The notes beneath the pieces are model-generated. The model ran no database searches. It was not told where the DNA came from and saw only the letters and a program-made list of their open reading frames with translations. The translations under genes and the position numbers were made by a program. This document shows, in pieces, positions 15,775 to 21,888 of a stretch of DNA of 38,604 nucleotides. The number at the start of each line of letters is the position of its first letter. The stretch's first letter is position 1. Origin of the DNA: a virus. The stretch is taken from positions 1-38,604 of IMG/VR virus record IMGVR_UViG_3300020177_000024; one strand, written 5' to 3'.

Positions 15775-15974
15775 ATTTTAGTCTCCATTATCATTGTTTC
15801 TAATATTTGTATATGATCTTCATACATTTTAATCCATTTTTGCATTTCTAATGAATGTCTATCTTCAAAGTATGTAGATTTAATACATGTTTCCATTAAT
15901 GCAATAGCTTCATTATAATCATCTATTTGATTTTCTAAATCAGCTATTCGATCTTTAGGGTTTCTGACCTTCAT
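15771..15974 (-). CDS. Small coiled-coil protein (67 aa)
   Basis: This helical protein begins MKVRNPKDRIADLENQID and continues through EAIALMETCIKSTYFEDRH to a second helix. It overlaps the upstream 71-residue gene by 20 bases and is ATGA-coupled to the next gene. There is no recognisable catalytic or DNA-binding motif. Confidence 0.6.
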   Translation of the reverse strand: MKVRNPKDRIADLENQIDDYNEAIALMETCIKSTYFEDRHSLEMQKWIKMYEDHIQILETMIMETKI

Positions 15975-16170
15975 ATATTTCCTTCATCTGTATTTTTTGT
16001 TTTAATTCAACAACCTGTTTTTCAAGCTGTTGTATTCTATTTTTATACTCTTGATTATATAAACTCAAGGTATTATTTTCACCTTTAAGTTGAGCAATCA
16101 TTTTATTTAGATGACGTACTTCTTTATTACGATCAATAACTTCAAAATGTTTTTCAGTTAGTTCTGTCAT
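15955..16170 (-). CDS. Small coiled-coil protein (71 aa)
   Basis: This is an almost continuous helix with heptads, including EVRHLNKMIAQLKGENNTL at about 17-35 and RIQQLEKQVVELKQKIQ. The start overlaps the upstream stop (ATGA). Its leucine-zipper-like pattern suggests self-association. No family is recognised. Confidence 0.6.
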   Translation of the reverse strand: MTELTEKHFEVIDRNKEVRHLNKMIAQLKGENNTLSLYNQEYKNRIQQLEKQVVELKQKIQMKEIYEGQKP

Positions 16171-16493
16171 GATAAATCCTTTAATTTAAACTTTTGTTTT
16201 TTAACAATAGCTACAGATCCTGTTATATGGTCGCCTGGCAAACATTGTCTATTAGTTTTTTCTTGCCAAGCATACCAAGCTCTTGTAGCTCTTTTATTTG
16301 GATATGTAGTATTCTTTAATTTAGATTCTTCATCACAGTACATATCAAATGTTTTATGCTCATCTGTATATCCTTTATGTATTTCAATAGTATCACAATT
16401 TAACAATGGATATAAATCTCTAAATGTTGGTTTTTTTTCAAAAACATGCATATCTTCATTGTCATTATCTTTCCATATTATTACGTTATACAT
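16167..16493 (-). CDS. DUF3846-like protein
   Basis: This 108-residue protein begins with strands (MYNVIIWK). It then has PTFRDLYPLLNCDTIEIHKG, FDMYCDEESKLKN, NKRATRAWYAW and a late PGDHITGSVAIV. The order (partitioning helix, then D.YCDEE.KL, N..AT and GD.I.G) is that of the DUF3846 group found in phages and plasmids. The function of that group is unknown. The start overlaps the RHH gene stop. Confidence 0.55.
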   Translation of the reverse strand: MYNVIIWKDNDNEDMHVFEKKPTFRDLYPLLNCDTIEIHKGYTDEHKTFDMYCDEESKLKNTTYPNKRATRAWYAWQEKTNRQCLPGDHITGSVAIVKKQKFKLKDLS

Positions 16494-16704
16494 CTACATT
16501 CTCCTTTGATTTAACATTATCTAAATAATTTTTAACTAAAGTTCTAACTAATGCTGCTTTTGATATATTGTTCATTTTACAATAATTTGATAGTTGCTGA
16601 TATAAATCAACACCTAATGAACAACCAAACACACCATATTTTATAGTAGAACTATTTGGATTATTTTTTTTAGCTAATTTACTTAATACATCTTCTTCAT
16701 TCAT
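16486..16704 (-). CDS. Ribbon-helix-helix-type DNA-binding protein
   Basis: This 72-residue protein has a strand followed by two helices at about 24-63 (KYGVFGCSLGVDLYQQLSNY, then NNISKAALVRTLVKNYLDN), the pattern of Arc/CopG/MetJ-type repressors. Such proteins bind operators as dimers through the paired strand. CTAGGAGTATAT precedes the ATG. With the XRE gene it may control the early block or the divergent control region. Confidence 0.6.
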   Translation of the reverse strand: MNEEDVLSKLAKKNNPNSSTIKYGVFGCSLGVDLYQQLSNYCKMNNISKAALVRTLVKNYLDNVKSKENVDV

Positions 16705-16712
16705 ATATACTC

Positions 16713-16877
16713 CTAGTTATTTAACATTTGTTTTAAATATTTAGTTACAAGTTTATACCAATCATGAAACTCAGCTATAAAATCAGTTTTCTTACCTTTA
16801 CGTTTTTTATTAACTTCAGTAAGAGCTTTATCAGTAGCTTTGTTTAATATCTCAAGTTGTTTATCTTGTTCTATCAT
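16713..16877 (-). CDS. Small Lys-rich hypothetical protein (54 aa)
   Basis: The start overlaps the upstream stop by ATGA (16874-16877). The protein is helical and basic (KQLEILNKATDKALTEVNKK) and ends FHDWYKLVTKYLKQMLNN. No family is recognised. The coupling to its neighbour supports translation. Confidence 0.55.
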   Translation of the reverse strand: MIEQDKQLEILNKATDKALTEVNKKRKGKKTDFIAEFHDWYKLVTKYLKQMLNN

Positions 16878-17062
16878 TGAACACCTACAATCAACTGTGC
16901 AATAAAATAAACAAATAGTATACCAAGTATCATTATCAATACATTGTTGATAGTTTTAATTTGTCTGGTGTTTTGATCAATCATAATTTTCAACAGCTCA
17001 TAATTAGCTTGAGATAATTTAAGTTGATCTTCATGGATTTTTAACATATCTTTTTCGTACAT
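16874..17062 (-). CDS. Helical protein with C-terminal membrane anchor
   Basis: The ATG at 17062 is preferred because AGAAAGGTATAT precedes it, giving 62 residues (MYEKDMLKIHEDQ...). Longer readings from 17122 pass through a GC-rich hairpin. The protein is a charged helix with one membrane segment near the C-terminus (INNVLIMILGILFVYFIAQL). It is probably tail-anchored in the inner membrane with the coil in the cytoplasm. The role is unknown. Confidence 0.55.
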   Translation of the reverse strand: MYEKDMLKIHEDQLKLSQANYELLKIMIDQNTRQIKTINNVLIMILGILFVYFIAQLIVGVQ

Positions 17063-17081
17063 ATATACCTTTCTGTTCATG

Positions 17082-17113
17082 GTGTTCCCCCGATACATAG
17101 TACCGGGGAATAC
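17082..17113 (-). promoter_or_regulatory. Intercistronic GC-rich hairpin
   Basis: TTCCCC (17085-17090) and GGGGAA (17105-17110) pair. The stem can extend by a C-G pair on the inside past one bulged base, and by GGT/ACC-type pairs outside with a mismatch. It sits between the 197-residue coiled-coil gene and the membrane-anchored gene. No T-run follows on the minus strand, so processing or attenuation is more likely than termination. Confidence 0.5.
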
Positions 17114-17122
17114 CAAATTCAT

Positions 17123-17716
17123 TTATTTATTTTCAATCATTAACTGACTAGGCATTTCATCTTGGATTTTAGCTTTAGTCAATACATTGTGTATGTACTC
17201 TCTAACTGATCCAAGTGATGATCCAGAATATAAAGCATTTTCACAAGATTCTTTTTGAGCATCTAACTCTTTAATAGATCTACCTTTAGAACTATTGTCA
17301 TATGCATTTCTAGTTTCTTGTTCTAACACTTTATTTATATAAGAATCTACATTTTCTAATTTAGGATCATTACCATTATATGCTAAAAAATCAGGTGTAT
17401 AATCCCATCTTCTTATATTTTTCCATTTAGTCATATGATCTTCAAGCTTTTTAACTGCTTCTCTTAATTTCATAAATTTAGCAGTTTCAATAGCTTCTTT
17501 TTGAGTTTTAAAGTTTTGATAATCTTTTTCTAACTTTTCTGCTTGTTTTCTTAGACTATCAATCTTTAATGTTGAAACAAACTTTTTATAATTTTTTTGA
17601 GCTTGTTTCTCTACATCAATTTCTCTTTCAGATTCTAAAGCAGATCGTTTATCTCTAAATTTATCTGCAATATAATTTCTAAGATACTCTTGCTCATCTT
17701 TTCTTATCGGTTTCAT
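17123..17716 (-). CDS. Coiled-coil early protein of unknown function (197 aa)
   Basis: The start at 17716 follows AGAAAGGAACGAT. An upstream start at 17752 would read through a hairpin. Residues about 10-105 are a long charged helical region (EKQAQKNYKKFVSTLK, KQAEKLEKDYQNFKTQK). Then comes a segment with RRWDYTPDFLAYNGNDPKLE, and further helices to the end. It is the largest protein of early block B. It has no recognised domain. Confidence 0.6.
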   Translation of the reverse strand: MKPIRKDEQEYLRNYIADKFRDKRSALESEREIDVEKQAQKNYKKFVSTLKIDSLRKQAEKLEKDYQNFKTQKEAIETAKFMKLREAVKKLEDHMTKWKNIRRWDYTPDFLAYNGNDPKLENVDSYINKVLEQETRNAYDNSSKGRSIKELDAQKESCENALYSGSSLGSVREYIHNVLTKAKIQDEMPSQLMIENK

Positions 17717-17738
17717 ATCGTTCCTTTCTGTTATGAAA

Positions 17739-17761
17739 TCCCCCTGCTTCACACAGGGGGA
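17739..17761 (-). promoter_or_regulatory. Intercistronic GC-rich hairpin
   Basis: TCCCCCTG (17739-17746) and CAGGGGGA (17754-17761) form a perfect 8-bp stem with a 7-base loop. It lies just before the ribosome site of the coiled-coil gene and after the stop of the 87-residue gene. No T-run follows. It is the second GC-rich hairpin of this kind in the operon. Confidence 0.55.
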
Positions 17762-17769
17762 ATATTAAT

Positions 17770-18033
17770 TTAAGCTACTTTAGATTTAGTTTGTTTACTA
17801 ATATCCATTAGCTTTTCTGCTGCATCTACTCCATCAGCTTTATCCATTCTAGCACATGCTCTAATGAATAATGTAGTCGCTGAAGTCTTTTGGCCCATAG
17901 GATCTAACTTGTTTAACAAGTTATTACCTTTAACTGCCTCATGACATATACCAAGTAGTTCAGCATAATAGGTAACTACTTTGCCATATTTCTTCTCTAC
18001 TCTTTCTCTTTGACTAAGCTTCGCTTCTGTCAT
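17770..18033 (-). CDS. Hypothetical helical protein (87 aa)
   Basis: The start is well supported by AAAAGGAGGATAACA. It begins TEAKLSQRERVEKKYGKVVT, with a central TLFIRACARMDKADGVDAAEK. It is helical and mixed-charge. It overlaps the 3' end of the upstream 55-residue gene by 20 bases. A strong ribosome site suggests it is among the better expressed early genes. No family is recognised. Confidence 0.6.
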   Translation of the reverse strand: MTEAKLSQRERVEKKYGKVVTYYAELLGICHEAVKGNNLLNKLDPMGQKTSATTLFIRACARMDKADGVDAAEKLMDISKQTKSKVA

Positions 18034-18181
18034 TGTTATCCTCCTTTTTGGTTAGTGTATATGGAAACTCAATTCGTTCTGGTGTTTCCTTTGCTACTGC
18101 TTTGTAGATACCAACACATACCCTAATCGGTAGTGTCAATGTCTTGAACAGTTCGTTTCCTGCTTTTTGTATACGATTCAT
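18014..18181 (-). CDS. Small hypothetical protein (55 aa)
   Basis: AAGGAGGAAAC directly before the ATG is a strong ribosome site, which is why I accept this short frame. It begins MNRIQKAGNELFKTLTLP and has an amphipathic middle (IRVCVGIYKAVAKE). It overlaps the gene upstream by 59 bases and the one downstream by 20. The function is unknown. Confidence 0.55.
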   Translation of the reverse strand: MNRIQKAGNELFKTLTLPIRVCVGIYKAVAKETPERIEFPYTLTKKEDNNDRSEA

Positions 18182-18353
18182 GTTTCCTCCTTAATCGTTG
18201 ATATTTGCCATATGTTTGTCTATACTCTCTAGCAAATTCTTTTGTACCTGGAACTGGATCTACATCTTCTGTAAGCCAATTCCATGATTTTCTTATTGCG
18301 ATAGCACCCATGCTAAAAGCAACAAATCTAATAACAGCAATAACTCCATTCAT
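18123..18353 (-). CDS. Small protein with N-terminal membrane segment (76 aa)
   Basis: Residues 1-20 are hydrophobic (NGVIAVIRFVAFSMGAIAI) and could be a membrane anchor. The rest is strongly basic (EYRQTYGKYQRLRRKHESYT). AAAGGATACA lies before the ATG. The 3' end overlaps the next small gene by 59 bases. It is unrecognised. Confidence 0.5.
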   Translation of the reverse strand: MNGVIAVIRFVAFSMGAIAIRKSWNWLTEDVDPVPGTKEFAREYRQTYGKYQRLRRKHESYTKSRKRTVQDIDTTD

Positions 18354-18365
18354 TGTATCCTTTCA

Positions 18366-18746
18366 CTAAGAATTGTTTTGCGTTAGCCTAAAATAATTCT
18401 TATAAGCTCTCTCATCAATCTTATTAAATTTGTTTAATATATTAGCATCTGTATTGTTTATACCTGATACATCTGCTCTTTTTCGATTTCTACTCCACTC
18501 GTCCAAAGTCACATATGGATCACCATTAGCAACAAGATCTATATCCCATTTATTTGATTTACATATATCAAGTAATTGGTGTGCAAATAATCTATTCTCA
18601 CACTTTTCAATTTTCTGATATTGTTGAAATGTAACTCCAATAATATCTGCAATAGATTGTTGATTTTTACCATGCCACATTCTATGTAGCATAAGCATCT
18701 TAGCTAATTGTTTAGTGATTGATATTTGTCTTTCGTTCTTTCTCAT
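18366..18746 (-). CDS. XRE/Cro-type helix-turn-helix regulator
   Basis: The start at 18746 follows GGAAGGAAAAATA, giving 126 residues. Residues about 8-64 form a Cro/C1-type HTH domain: LAKMLMLHRMWHGKNQQSIADI, then GVTFQQYQKIEKCENR, with LDICKSNKWDID closing it. The C-terminal part is charged and not recognised. This is a DNA-binding regulator, possibly of the divergent control region at 20597-20991. There is no integrase, so a lysogeny repressor is not implied. Confidence 0.75.
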   Translation of the reverse strand: MRKNERQISITKQLAKMLMLHRMWHGKNQQSIADIIGVTFQQYQKIEKCENRLFAHQLLDICKSNKWDIDLVANGDPYVTLDEWSRNRKRADVSGINNTDANILNKFNKIDERAYKNYFRLTQNNS

Positions 18747-19053
18747 TATTTTTCCTTCCATATAAATGTTTCATCACAAGTAATTTGCTTTTGTCATCAT
18801 TACTTGTGGTTACTACTCTTATTGTATTTTGGTGTTTATGCGTATTATTTAGCCTACACACCATGATAAGCCCTGATGATGGATACGTTATTTTTTGGTA
18901 TTTAACCCAATCAATAAAGTTTCTCCACCACCAGAATCTATCTTTTCTAATATATCCAGTAAACTCTAGATTGTATATTAGTTCAAGTCCTTTTTTCAGG
19001 CTTATCTTCCTGTTTCTGAACTTTTCTTCGAACACGACCTTTGGTGTGAACAT
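18712..19053 (-). CDS. Hypothetical basic protein (113 aa), Trp-rich centre
   Basis: The ATG at 19053 is chosen for the strong ACAGGAGGAAAGA before it. The protein starts MFTPKVVFEEKFRNRK and has a cluster of aromatic residues (YIRKDRFWWWRNFIDWVKY) at about 34-52 and a basic C-terminus. It overlaps the upstream gene by 71 bases and the XRE gene by 35. No family is recognised, and DNA binding is possible from its charge. Confidence 0.55.
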   Translation of the reverse strand: MFTPKVVFEEKFRNRKISLKKGLELIYNLEFTGYIRKDRFWWWRNFIDWVKYQKITYPSSGLIMVCRLNNTHKHQNTIRVVTTSNDDKSKLLVMKHLYGRKNNEKERKTNINH

Positions 19054-19150
19054 TCTTTCCTCCTGTAATAGTAACAGCATTTGCAAATGAATTAACTAAA
19101 GTTTGGTATTCTTTCCACTCTTTAGCTGTAAACCCTTTTGGTGTTTTCAT
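18983..19150 (-). CDS. Small basic hypothetical protein (55 aa)
   Basis: The start is coupled to the upstream stop by ATGA. It begins MKTPKGFTAKEWKEYQTLVN and ends in a charged tail (RVRRKVQKQEDKPEKRT). The 3' third overlaps the following gene. No family is recognised. The coupling gives moderate support. Confidence 0.5.
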   Translation of the reverse strand: MKTPKGFTAKEWKEYQTLVNSFANAVTITGGKNVHTKGRVRRKVQKQEDKPEKRT

Positions 19151-19356
19151 ATATTTAACCTATCTGTTATATCTGATATTGTATTATCATGATCATCAAA
19201 TTGATCATTTAAAACTTTCAATTCAGATTTAAGCTCTTTGATAAATATATCTTGAGCTTCTATTTTATTATTAAGACTATCAATAACTGTAAATAACTCA
19301 CTTTTTGTTTTAATAACTGCGTCATTGATTAGATCTATTATTTTTTTATCTTCCAT
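19147..19356 (-). CDS. Acidic coiled-coil protein (69 aa)
   Basis: This is a continuous heptad-rich helix (IEAQDIFIKELKSELKVL, then DQFDDHDNTISDITDRLNI), strongly acidic overall. AAGGAGTAAAT precedes the ATG. It may dimerise. It is one of several short coiled-coil proteins in this operon. The function is unknown. Confidence 0.6.
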   Translation of the reverse strand: MEDKKIIDLINDAVIKTKSELFTVIDSLNNKIEAQDIFIKELKSELKVLNDQFDDHDNTISDITDRLNI

Positions 19357-19365
19357 ATTTACTCC

Positions 19366-19710
19366 TTACCACCAACAACTATAGACAATGTCATAACCAT
19401 TTTCTGTAGCTTCTTTGGCTTGTTTAATTATTTCAAGATCAGTCTTTTGCATTTCTTCATCATAATAGTCGTAACTATCTTGACCAAAGAAAAAACCTGA
19501 AGTCTTGGGCAATAGTCTATCTTTGATTGCTCTTTCTACTTTATCAAGATCAGTCATAGTTAAAAGCATATCTACACAATTAAAATCGTCTTGTGCATCT
19601 GGATGTCGTTCTCTCCACATTTGCTCAAACAGACCATGTAATCTATTATGCTTTCTCCAATACCCTATTTCTTCGGATTGTCTTTTATGTAAATACATAT
19701 CTAATCCCAT
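19366..19710 (-). CDS. Conserved phage protein of the 'MGLDMYL' type
   Basis: This 114-residue protein starts MGLDMYLHKRQSEEIGYWRK. It has NRLHGLFEQMW and a central LPKTSGFFFGQDSYDYYDEE, and it ends DIVYSCWW. This recognisable small phage/plasmid family often carries a mistaken enzyme name in databases. No enzyme motif is visible, and its real role is unknown. A good GAAAGGAGAATAT precedes the ATG. Confidence 0.7.
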   Translation of the reverse strand: MGLDMYLHKRQSEEIGYWRKHNRLHGLFEQMWRERHPDAQDDFNCVDMLLTMTDLDKVERAIKDRLLPKTSGFFFGQDSYDYYDEEMQKTDLEIIKQAKEATENGYDIVYSCWW

Positions 19711-19722
19711 ATATTCTCCTTT

Positions 19723-19896
19723 CTAATTTAAACTAAGTGATACATATCCATGATGATCATTATATTTATAACCTTTATCTAAAAATCTTCTGAGTACGTA
19801 TGTTATTTTACATCCATCTGTACATAAAAATATTTTAGTGTTATTTATTTTTTTATAATTATCAGTTTTATATTTACATATCCTACATTTTTTCAT
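19723..19896 (-). CDS. Small Cys-motif protein (57 aa), possible zinc binding
   Basis: AAAGGAAAAC precedes the ATG. The N-terminus has CRIC (4-7), and a second pair is at CTDGC (25-29). Together these could hold one zinc ion, although the CxxxC spacing is not the classic knuckle. The rest is basic and Tyr-rich. The function is unknown. Confidence 0.55.
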   Translation of the reverse strand: MKKCRICKYKTDNYKKINNTKIFLCTDGCKITYVLRRFLDKGYKYNDHHGYVSLSLN

Positions 19897-19929
19897 GTTT
19901 TCCTTTCAGTTTATAATTATTCTAATGTA

Positions 19930-19954
19930 GAAGCCCTACATTAAGCAGGGCTTC
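19930..19954 (-). promoter_or_regulatory. Intercistronic hairpin
   Basis: GAAGCCCT (19930-19937) and AGGGCTTC (19947-19954) form a perfect 8-bp stem with a 9-base loop. GTA/TAC can extend it past one bulge. It sits in the gap between two small leftward genes. It has no T-run, like the other GC-rich hairpins here. Confidence 0.55.
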
Positions 19955-19968
19955 GTACATATCTGTTG

Positions 19969-20142
19969 TTATCTATCCATATTATTTAGTAATTTCATGA
20001 CAATCGCCTTTAAATCAGCTATTTCAGTCATTACTTCTTTATGGTTATCTAGTGCTTTCTTAGGTAAAAATACACCAGATCTCACATTTTCTTCGTAAGT
20101 CTTACCATTTCTATAGATTTTTATTTCTTGCTTTGTTTCCAT
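19969..20142 (-). CDS. Small hypothetical protein (57 aa)
   Basis: AAAGGAGGATAA directly before the ATG is a strong ribosome site. The N-terminus looks strand-forming (METKQEIKIYRNGKTYEENV), and a helix follows (HKEVMTEIADLKAIVMKLL). This is typical of a small scaffold-like phage protein. It overlaps the upstream membrane protein gene by 22 bases. No family is recognised. Confidence 0.6.
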   Translation of the reverse strand: METKQEIKIYRNGKTYEENVRSGVFLPKKALDNHKEVMTEIADLKAIVMKLLNNMDR

Positions 20143-20249
20143 TTATCCTCCTTTTGGTTATGAAACTCTATTATCTCATCTGTTGCTTTGATGCCTAAAG
20201 CAGCAAACATAAGCAACATAATCAGACTCAATATTATAAATGTTATCAT
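20121..20249 (-). CDS. Tiny membrane protein (42 aa)
   Basis: GAGGATAAT precedes the ATG. Residues 2-20 are hydrophobic (ITFIILSLIMLLMFAALGI), followed by a charged tail. It is probably a single-pass inner-membrane peptide. It is adjacent to another tiny membrane protein, so both may act on the host membrane early in infection. Confidence 0.5.
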   Translation of the reverse strand: MITFIILSLIMLLMFAALGIKATDEIIEFHNQKEDKWKQSKK

Positions 20250-20256
20250 ATTATCC

Positions 20257-20310
20257 TCATATTAAGATTATAATTGACATAATTATACAGAATATAACAT
20301 ATGCAACCAT
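20257..20310 (-). CDS. Possible 17-residue hydrophobic peptide
   Basis: The ATG overlaps the stop of the upstream 39-residue gene (TAATG), and the frame encodes MVAYVIFCIIMSIIILI. It is entirely hydrophobic. At this length it could be a chance frame. The only support is the coupled start and its place between two other tiny membrane proteins. Confidence 0.25.
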   Translation of the reverse strand: MVAYVIFCIIMSIIILI

Positions 20311-20429
20311 TAATCGTCTTTGGTTTTAAAGATACTTTTAATACCTTTGTATGCAATAAACATGCTACCTAGCTCAATAATTAATTTTGCGGCTAGTAGC
20401 ACAAGAACAATACCTATTAACAAGTCCAT
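20310..20429 (-). CDS. Tiny membrane protein (39 aa)
   Basis: The start overlaps the previous stop (TAATG). Residues 2-27 are hydrophobic (MDLLIGIVLVLLAAKLIIEL), followed by a short basic tail (KGIKSIFKTKDD) that would stay in the cytoplasm. It is a single-pass membrane peptide of unknown role. Confidence 0.5.
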   Translation of the reverse strand: MDLLIGIVLVLLAAKLIIELGSMFIAYKGIKSIFKTKDD

Positions 20430-20596
20430 TATTTGTCTCCTTTCTGTGTATACTTATACCAAGCTAATGATCTTCTAATATACTTTCTATATATCTCATC
20501 TTGGTTTAACTCTTTTGTAGTAGGTGTAATACCTATGTCGCTATATCTGAAGTCAAATACTAGCTGATTAGGCTTCTTTTCATGTATCTTATTCAT
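20429..20596 (-). CDS. First gene of leftward early block B, hypothetical (55 aa)
   Basis: The ATG at 20596 is chosen for AAAGGAGAAATTACAA before it. A longer frame from 20653 has no ribosome site. The protein begins MNKIHEKKPNQLVFDFRYSD and has a basic C-terminus (RKYIRRSLAWYKYTQKGDK). Being promoter-proximal, it is probably made very early. No family is recognised. Confidence 0.55.
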   Translation of the reverse strand: MNKIHEKKPNQLVFDFRYSDIGITPTTKELNQDEIYRKYIRRSLAWYKYTQKGDK

Positions 20597-20991
20597 TTGT
20601 AATTTCTCCTTTCTTGAATAAAAACAACAGTTTAATTCATATCCCATATTCAAATAATCAATGGATTTAGCCCAATGTTACTTGAACATAGGATACAAGG
20701 TGAGGTAATCCCCTCACAAGTGAGGGCGATTAGCGAACAAACCACATAAAACATTTACTTATTGATAGACAAATATAAATATATATGCATTTTGCGTAGC
20801 TCATAAGAGCTACAGCTGTGCAAAATGTGAGAAAGTTGTAAGAGCCAAAGCGACAGCTTTGACAACAGCAAAACAAGGGGTTTTAAATCAACCCCAAGCG
20901 AAATGTAGCAAAGTGAATAAAATAATAAAAGGGAGGTAGCTACAGCTCCCATACAAACAGGGGGGGTTTTCCCCTATAACAAGGAGATAAT
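20597..20991. promoter_or_regulatory. Divergent control region with six consecutive inverted repeats
   Basis: This is the largest noncoding stretch. It separates the leftward early genes from the rightward late module and must hold promoters for both. The inverted repeats in order are: H1 20706-20732 (TAATC+CCCTCAC, GTGAGGG+GATTA, one bulged C), H2 20788-20827 (CATTTTGC+GTAGCTC, ATAA loop, GAGCTAC, 6-base bulge, GCAAAATG), H3 20835-20866 (GTTGT, CAAAGC/GCTTTG, ACAAC), H4 20877-20895 (GGGGTT/AACCCC), H5 20931-20950 (GGGAG/CTCCC) and H6 20959-20975 (G-run/TTTT/CCCC). A TTGATA at 20762 followed by TATA-rich DNA is a weak rightward promoter candidate. An origin or packaging site is possible. Confidence 0.6.
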
Positions 20992-21285
20992 ATGTACGCA
21001 GCACTAGCAAGATTTGGATATGGATTAGCAAAAAAAATTAGACCTTCCAAAATTAAAAAAGCATTGAAACCAGCTTATGATAAAGCTACTAAAAAAGCAT
21101 TCACAGGAGCTAAAATGAGCTCTTTAGAAGACAAAGGCATAAAAGCCATACAAGGTGCCTCACAAAAGGCTTATAAGGGCTACAGAAAGGCCTATGGAGC
21201 AGCATTAGGTACTTCTACAAGAAGAAAGGTTACTTCATCAGCTTTAGGTGGATACACTATAGGACAGATGTTTGACGATCTATAA
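20992..21285 (+). CDS. First late gene, basic Ala/Gly-rich protein (97 aa)
   Basis: AACAAGGAGATAAT precedes the ATG. The protein is very basic in its first 35 residues (LAKKIRPSKIKKALKPAYDK), with an Ala/Gly/Tyr-rich region and an acidic end (IGQMFDDL). It opens the rightward structural transcript. A minor virion or DNA-associated role is a guess from charge. No family is recognised. Confidence 0.6.
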   Translation: MYAALARFGYGLAKKIRPSKIKKALKPAYDKATKKAFTGAKMSSLEDKGIKAIQGASQKAYKGYRKAYGAALGTSTRRKVTSSALGGYTIGQMFDDL

Positions 21286-21419
21286 TGGCTAAGCAGAAGT
21301 TTGTCCATTATGTACCAAGACCTAAGCCTCCAAAGCGAAAAGGTGTTCATAAAAAATCAAAAAATAAACACGAAAAACGTCAAATGAAATTGACAAGATA
21401 CAAAGGACAAGGTAGATAA
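21285..21419 (+). CDS. Small basic protein (44 aa), 'FVHYVPRPKPP' type
   Basis: It is coupled to its neighbours on both sides by TAATG. It begins MAKQKFVHYVPRPKPPKRKG and continues with HKKSKNKHEKRQMK and a final YKGQGR. I recognise this layout from small proteins in marine phages. The function is unknown, and the high charge suggests nucleic-acid contact. Confidence 0.65.
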   Translation: MAKQKFVHYVPRPKPPKRKGVHKKSKNKHEKRQMKLTRYKGQGR

Positions 21420-21556
21420 TGAAAAATCCAATAAATATGTGGAAGTTTCCAATTAAAAAGCAATTAGAGCTTAGAAGGGAAATGAAAAAAAACTTCAAAT
21501 CTAAAAAATTTAAGCAAAAAACTAAAATCTTAGAATATGCTAAGAAGTTTATATAA
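21419..21556 (+). CDS. Small Lys-rich protein (45 aa)
   Basis: The start overlaps the previous stop. It is strongly basic and helical (MKNPINMWKFPIKKQLELRR, then EMKKNFKSKKFKQKTK). No family is recognised. It is one of a series of basic small proteins upstream of the terminase genes. Confidence 0.55.
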   Translation: MKNPINMWKFPIKKQLELRREMKKNFKSKKFKQKTKILEYAKKFI

Positions 21557-21565
21557 GGAGAAAGA

Positions 21566-21886
21566 ATGAAATACAGTAAAATAGCAAGTAAAGCTAAAGA
21601 CGTTGCAAAAAAAACAAAAGCATTTGCAAAAAAAAATAAAAAACCATTATTAGCTGGAGCAGCTGGAGCTGGTGCAGGAGCAGTAGGTGGATATGGTTCA
21701 GGTAAATCTAAAGCTAAAAAAGAAGCAAGAAAAGCAATAGCACAAATGTCTATATCAGACGCAGCAAATTCACTTGGAATTAAAAATGCAAGGGGTTTGT
21801 CTATTGAAGATAAAAGAAAAATAGCTAAAAGAGCTTCTGAAATGGTTAACAAAAGATTAAAACAAGCCAAAAAATTTTATAGCTAA
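21566..21886 (+). CDS. Basic protein with Gly/Ala-rich hydrophobic segment (106 aa)
   Basis: AAGGAGAAAGA precedes the ATG. Residues 1-27 are Lys-rich. Residues about 28-47 form a small-residue hydrophobic stretch (PLLAGAAGAGAGAVGGYGSG). Then follow two basic helices. A similar layout is seen in the first late gene and at 22402, so these may be related minor virion proteins that touch membrane and DNA. No family is recognised. Confidence 0.6.
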   Translation: MKYSKIASKAKDVAKKTKAFAKKNKKPLLAGAAGAGAGAVGGYGSGKSKAKKEARKAIAQMSISDAANSLGIKNARGLSIEDKRKIAKRASEMVNKRLKQAKKFYS

Positions 21887-21888
21887 TA

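Noticed and set aside
17739-17761. Rho-independent terminators at the GC-rich hairpins
   Set aside because: No T-run follows the stems on the transcribed strand, so they are reported as hairpins of unknown role.
18366-18746. Lysogeny repressor
   Set aside because: The protein is an XRE-type regulator, but no integrase or partition gene is present, so a temperate lifestyle is not supported.
19366-19710. Phosphoglycerate kinase label for the MGLDMYL protein
   Set aside because: At 114 residues with no kinase motif it cannot be that enzyme. The label is a known database error for this type of protein.
20274-20302. A perfect TTGACA on the plus strand
   Set aside because: It points rightward inside the leftward operon, and no good -10 element stands at 16-18 bases.
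21322-21870. A 182-residue hydrophobic frame on the minus strand
   Set aside because: It lies opposite three well-supported rightward genes with ribosome sites and coupled starts. Its composition is the mirror of Lys/Ala-rich coding DNA.
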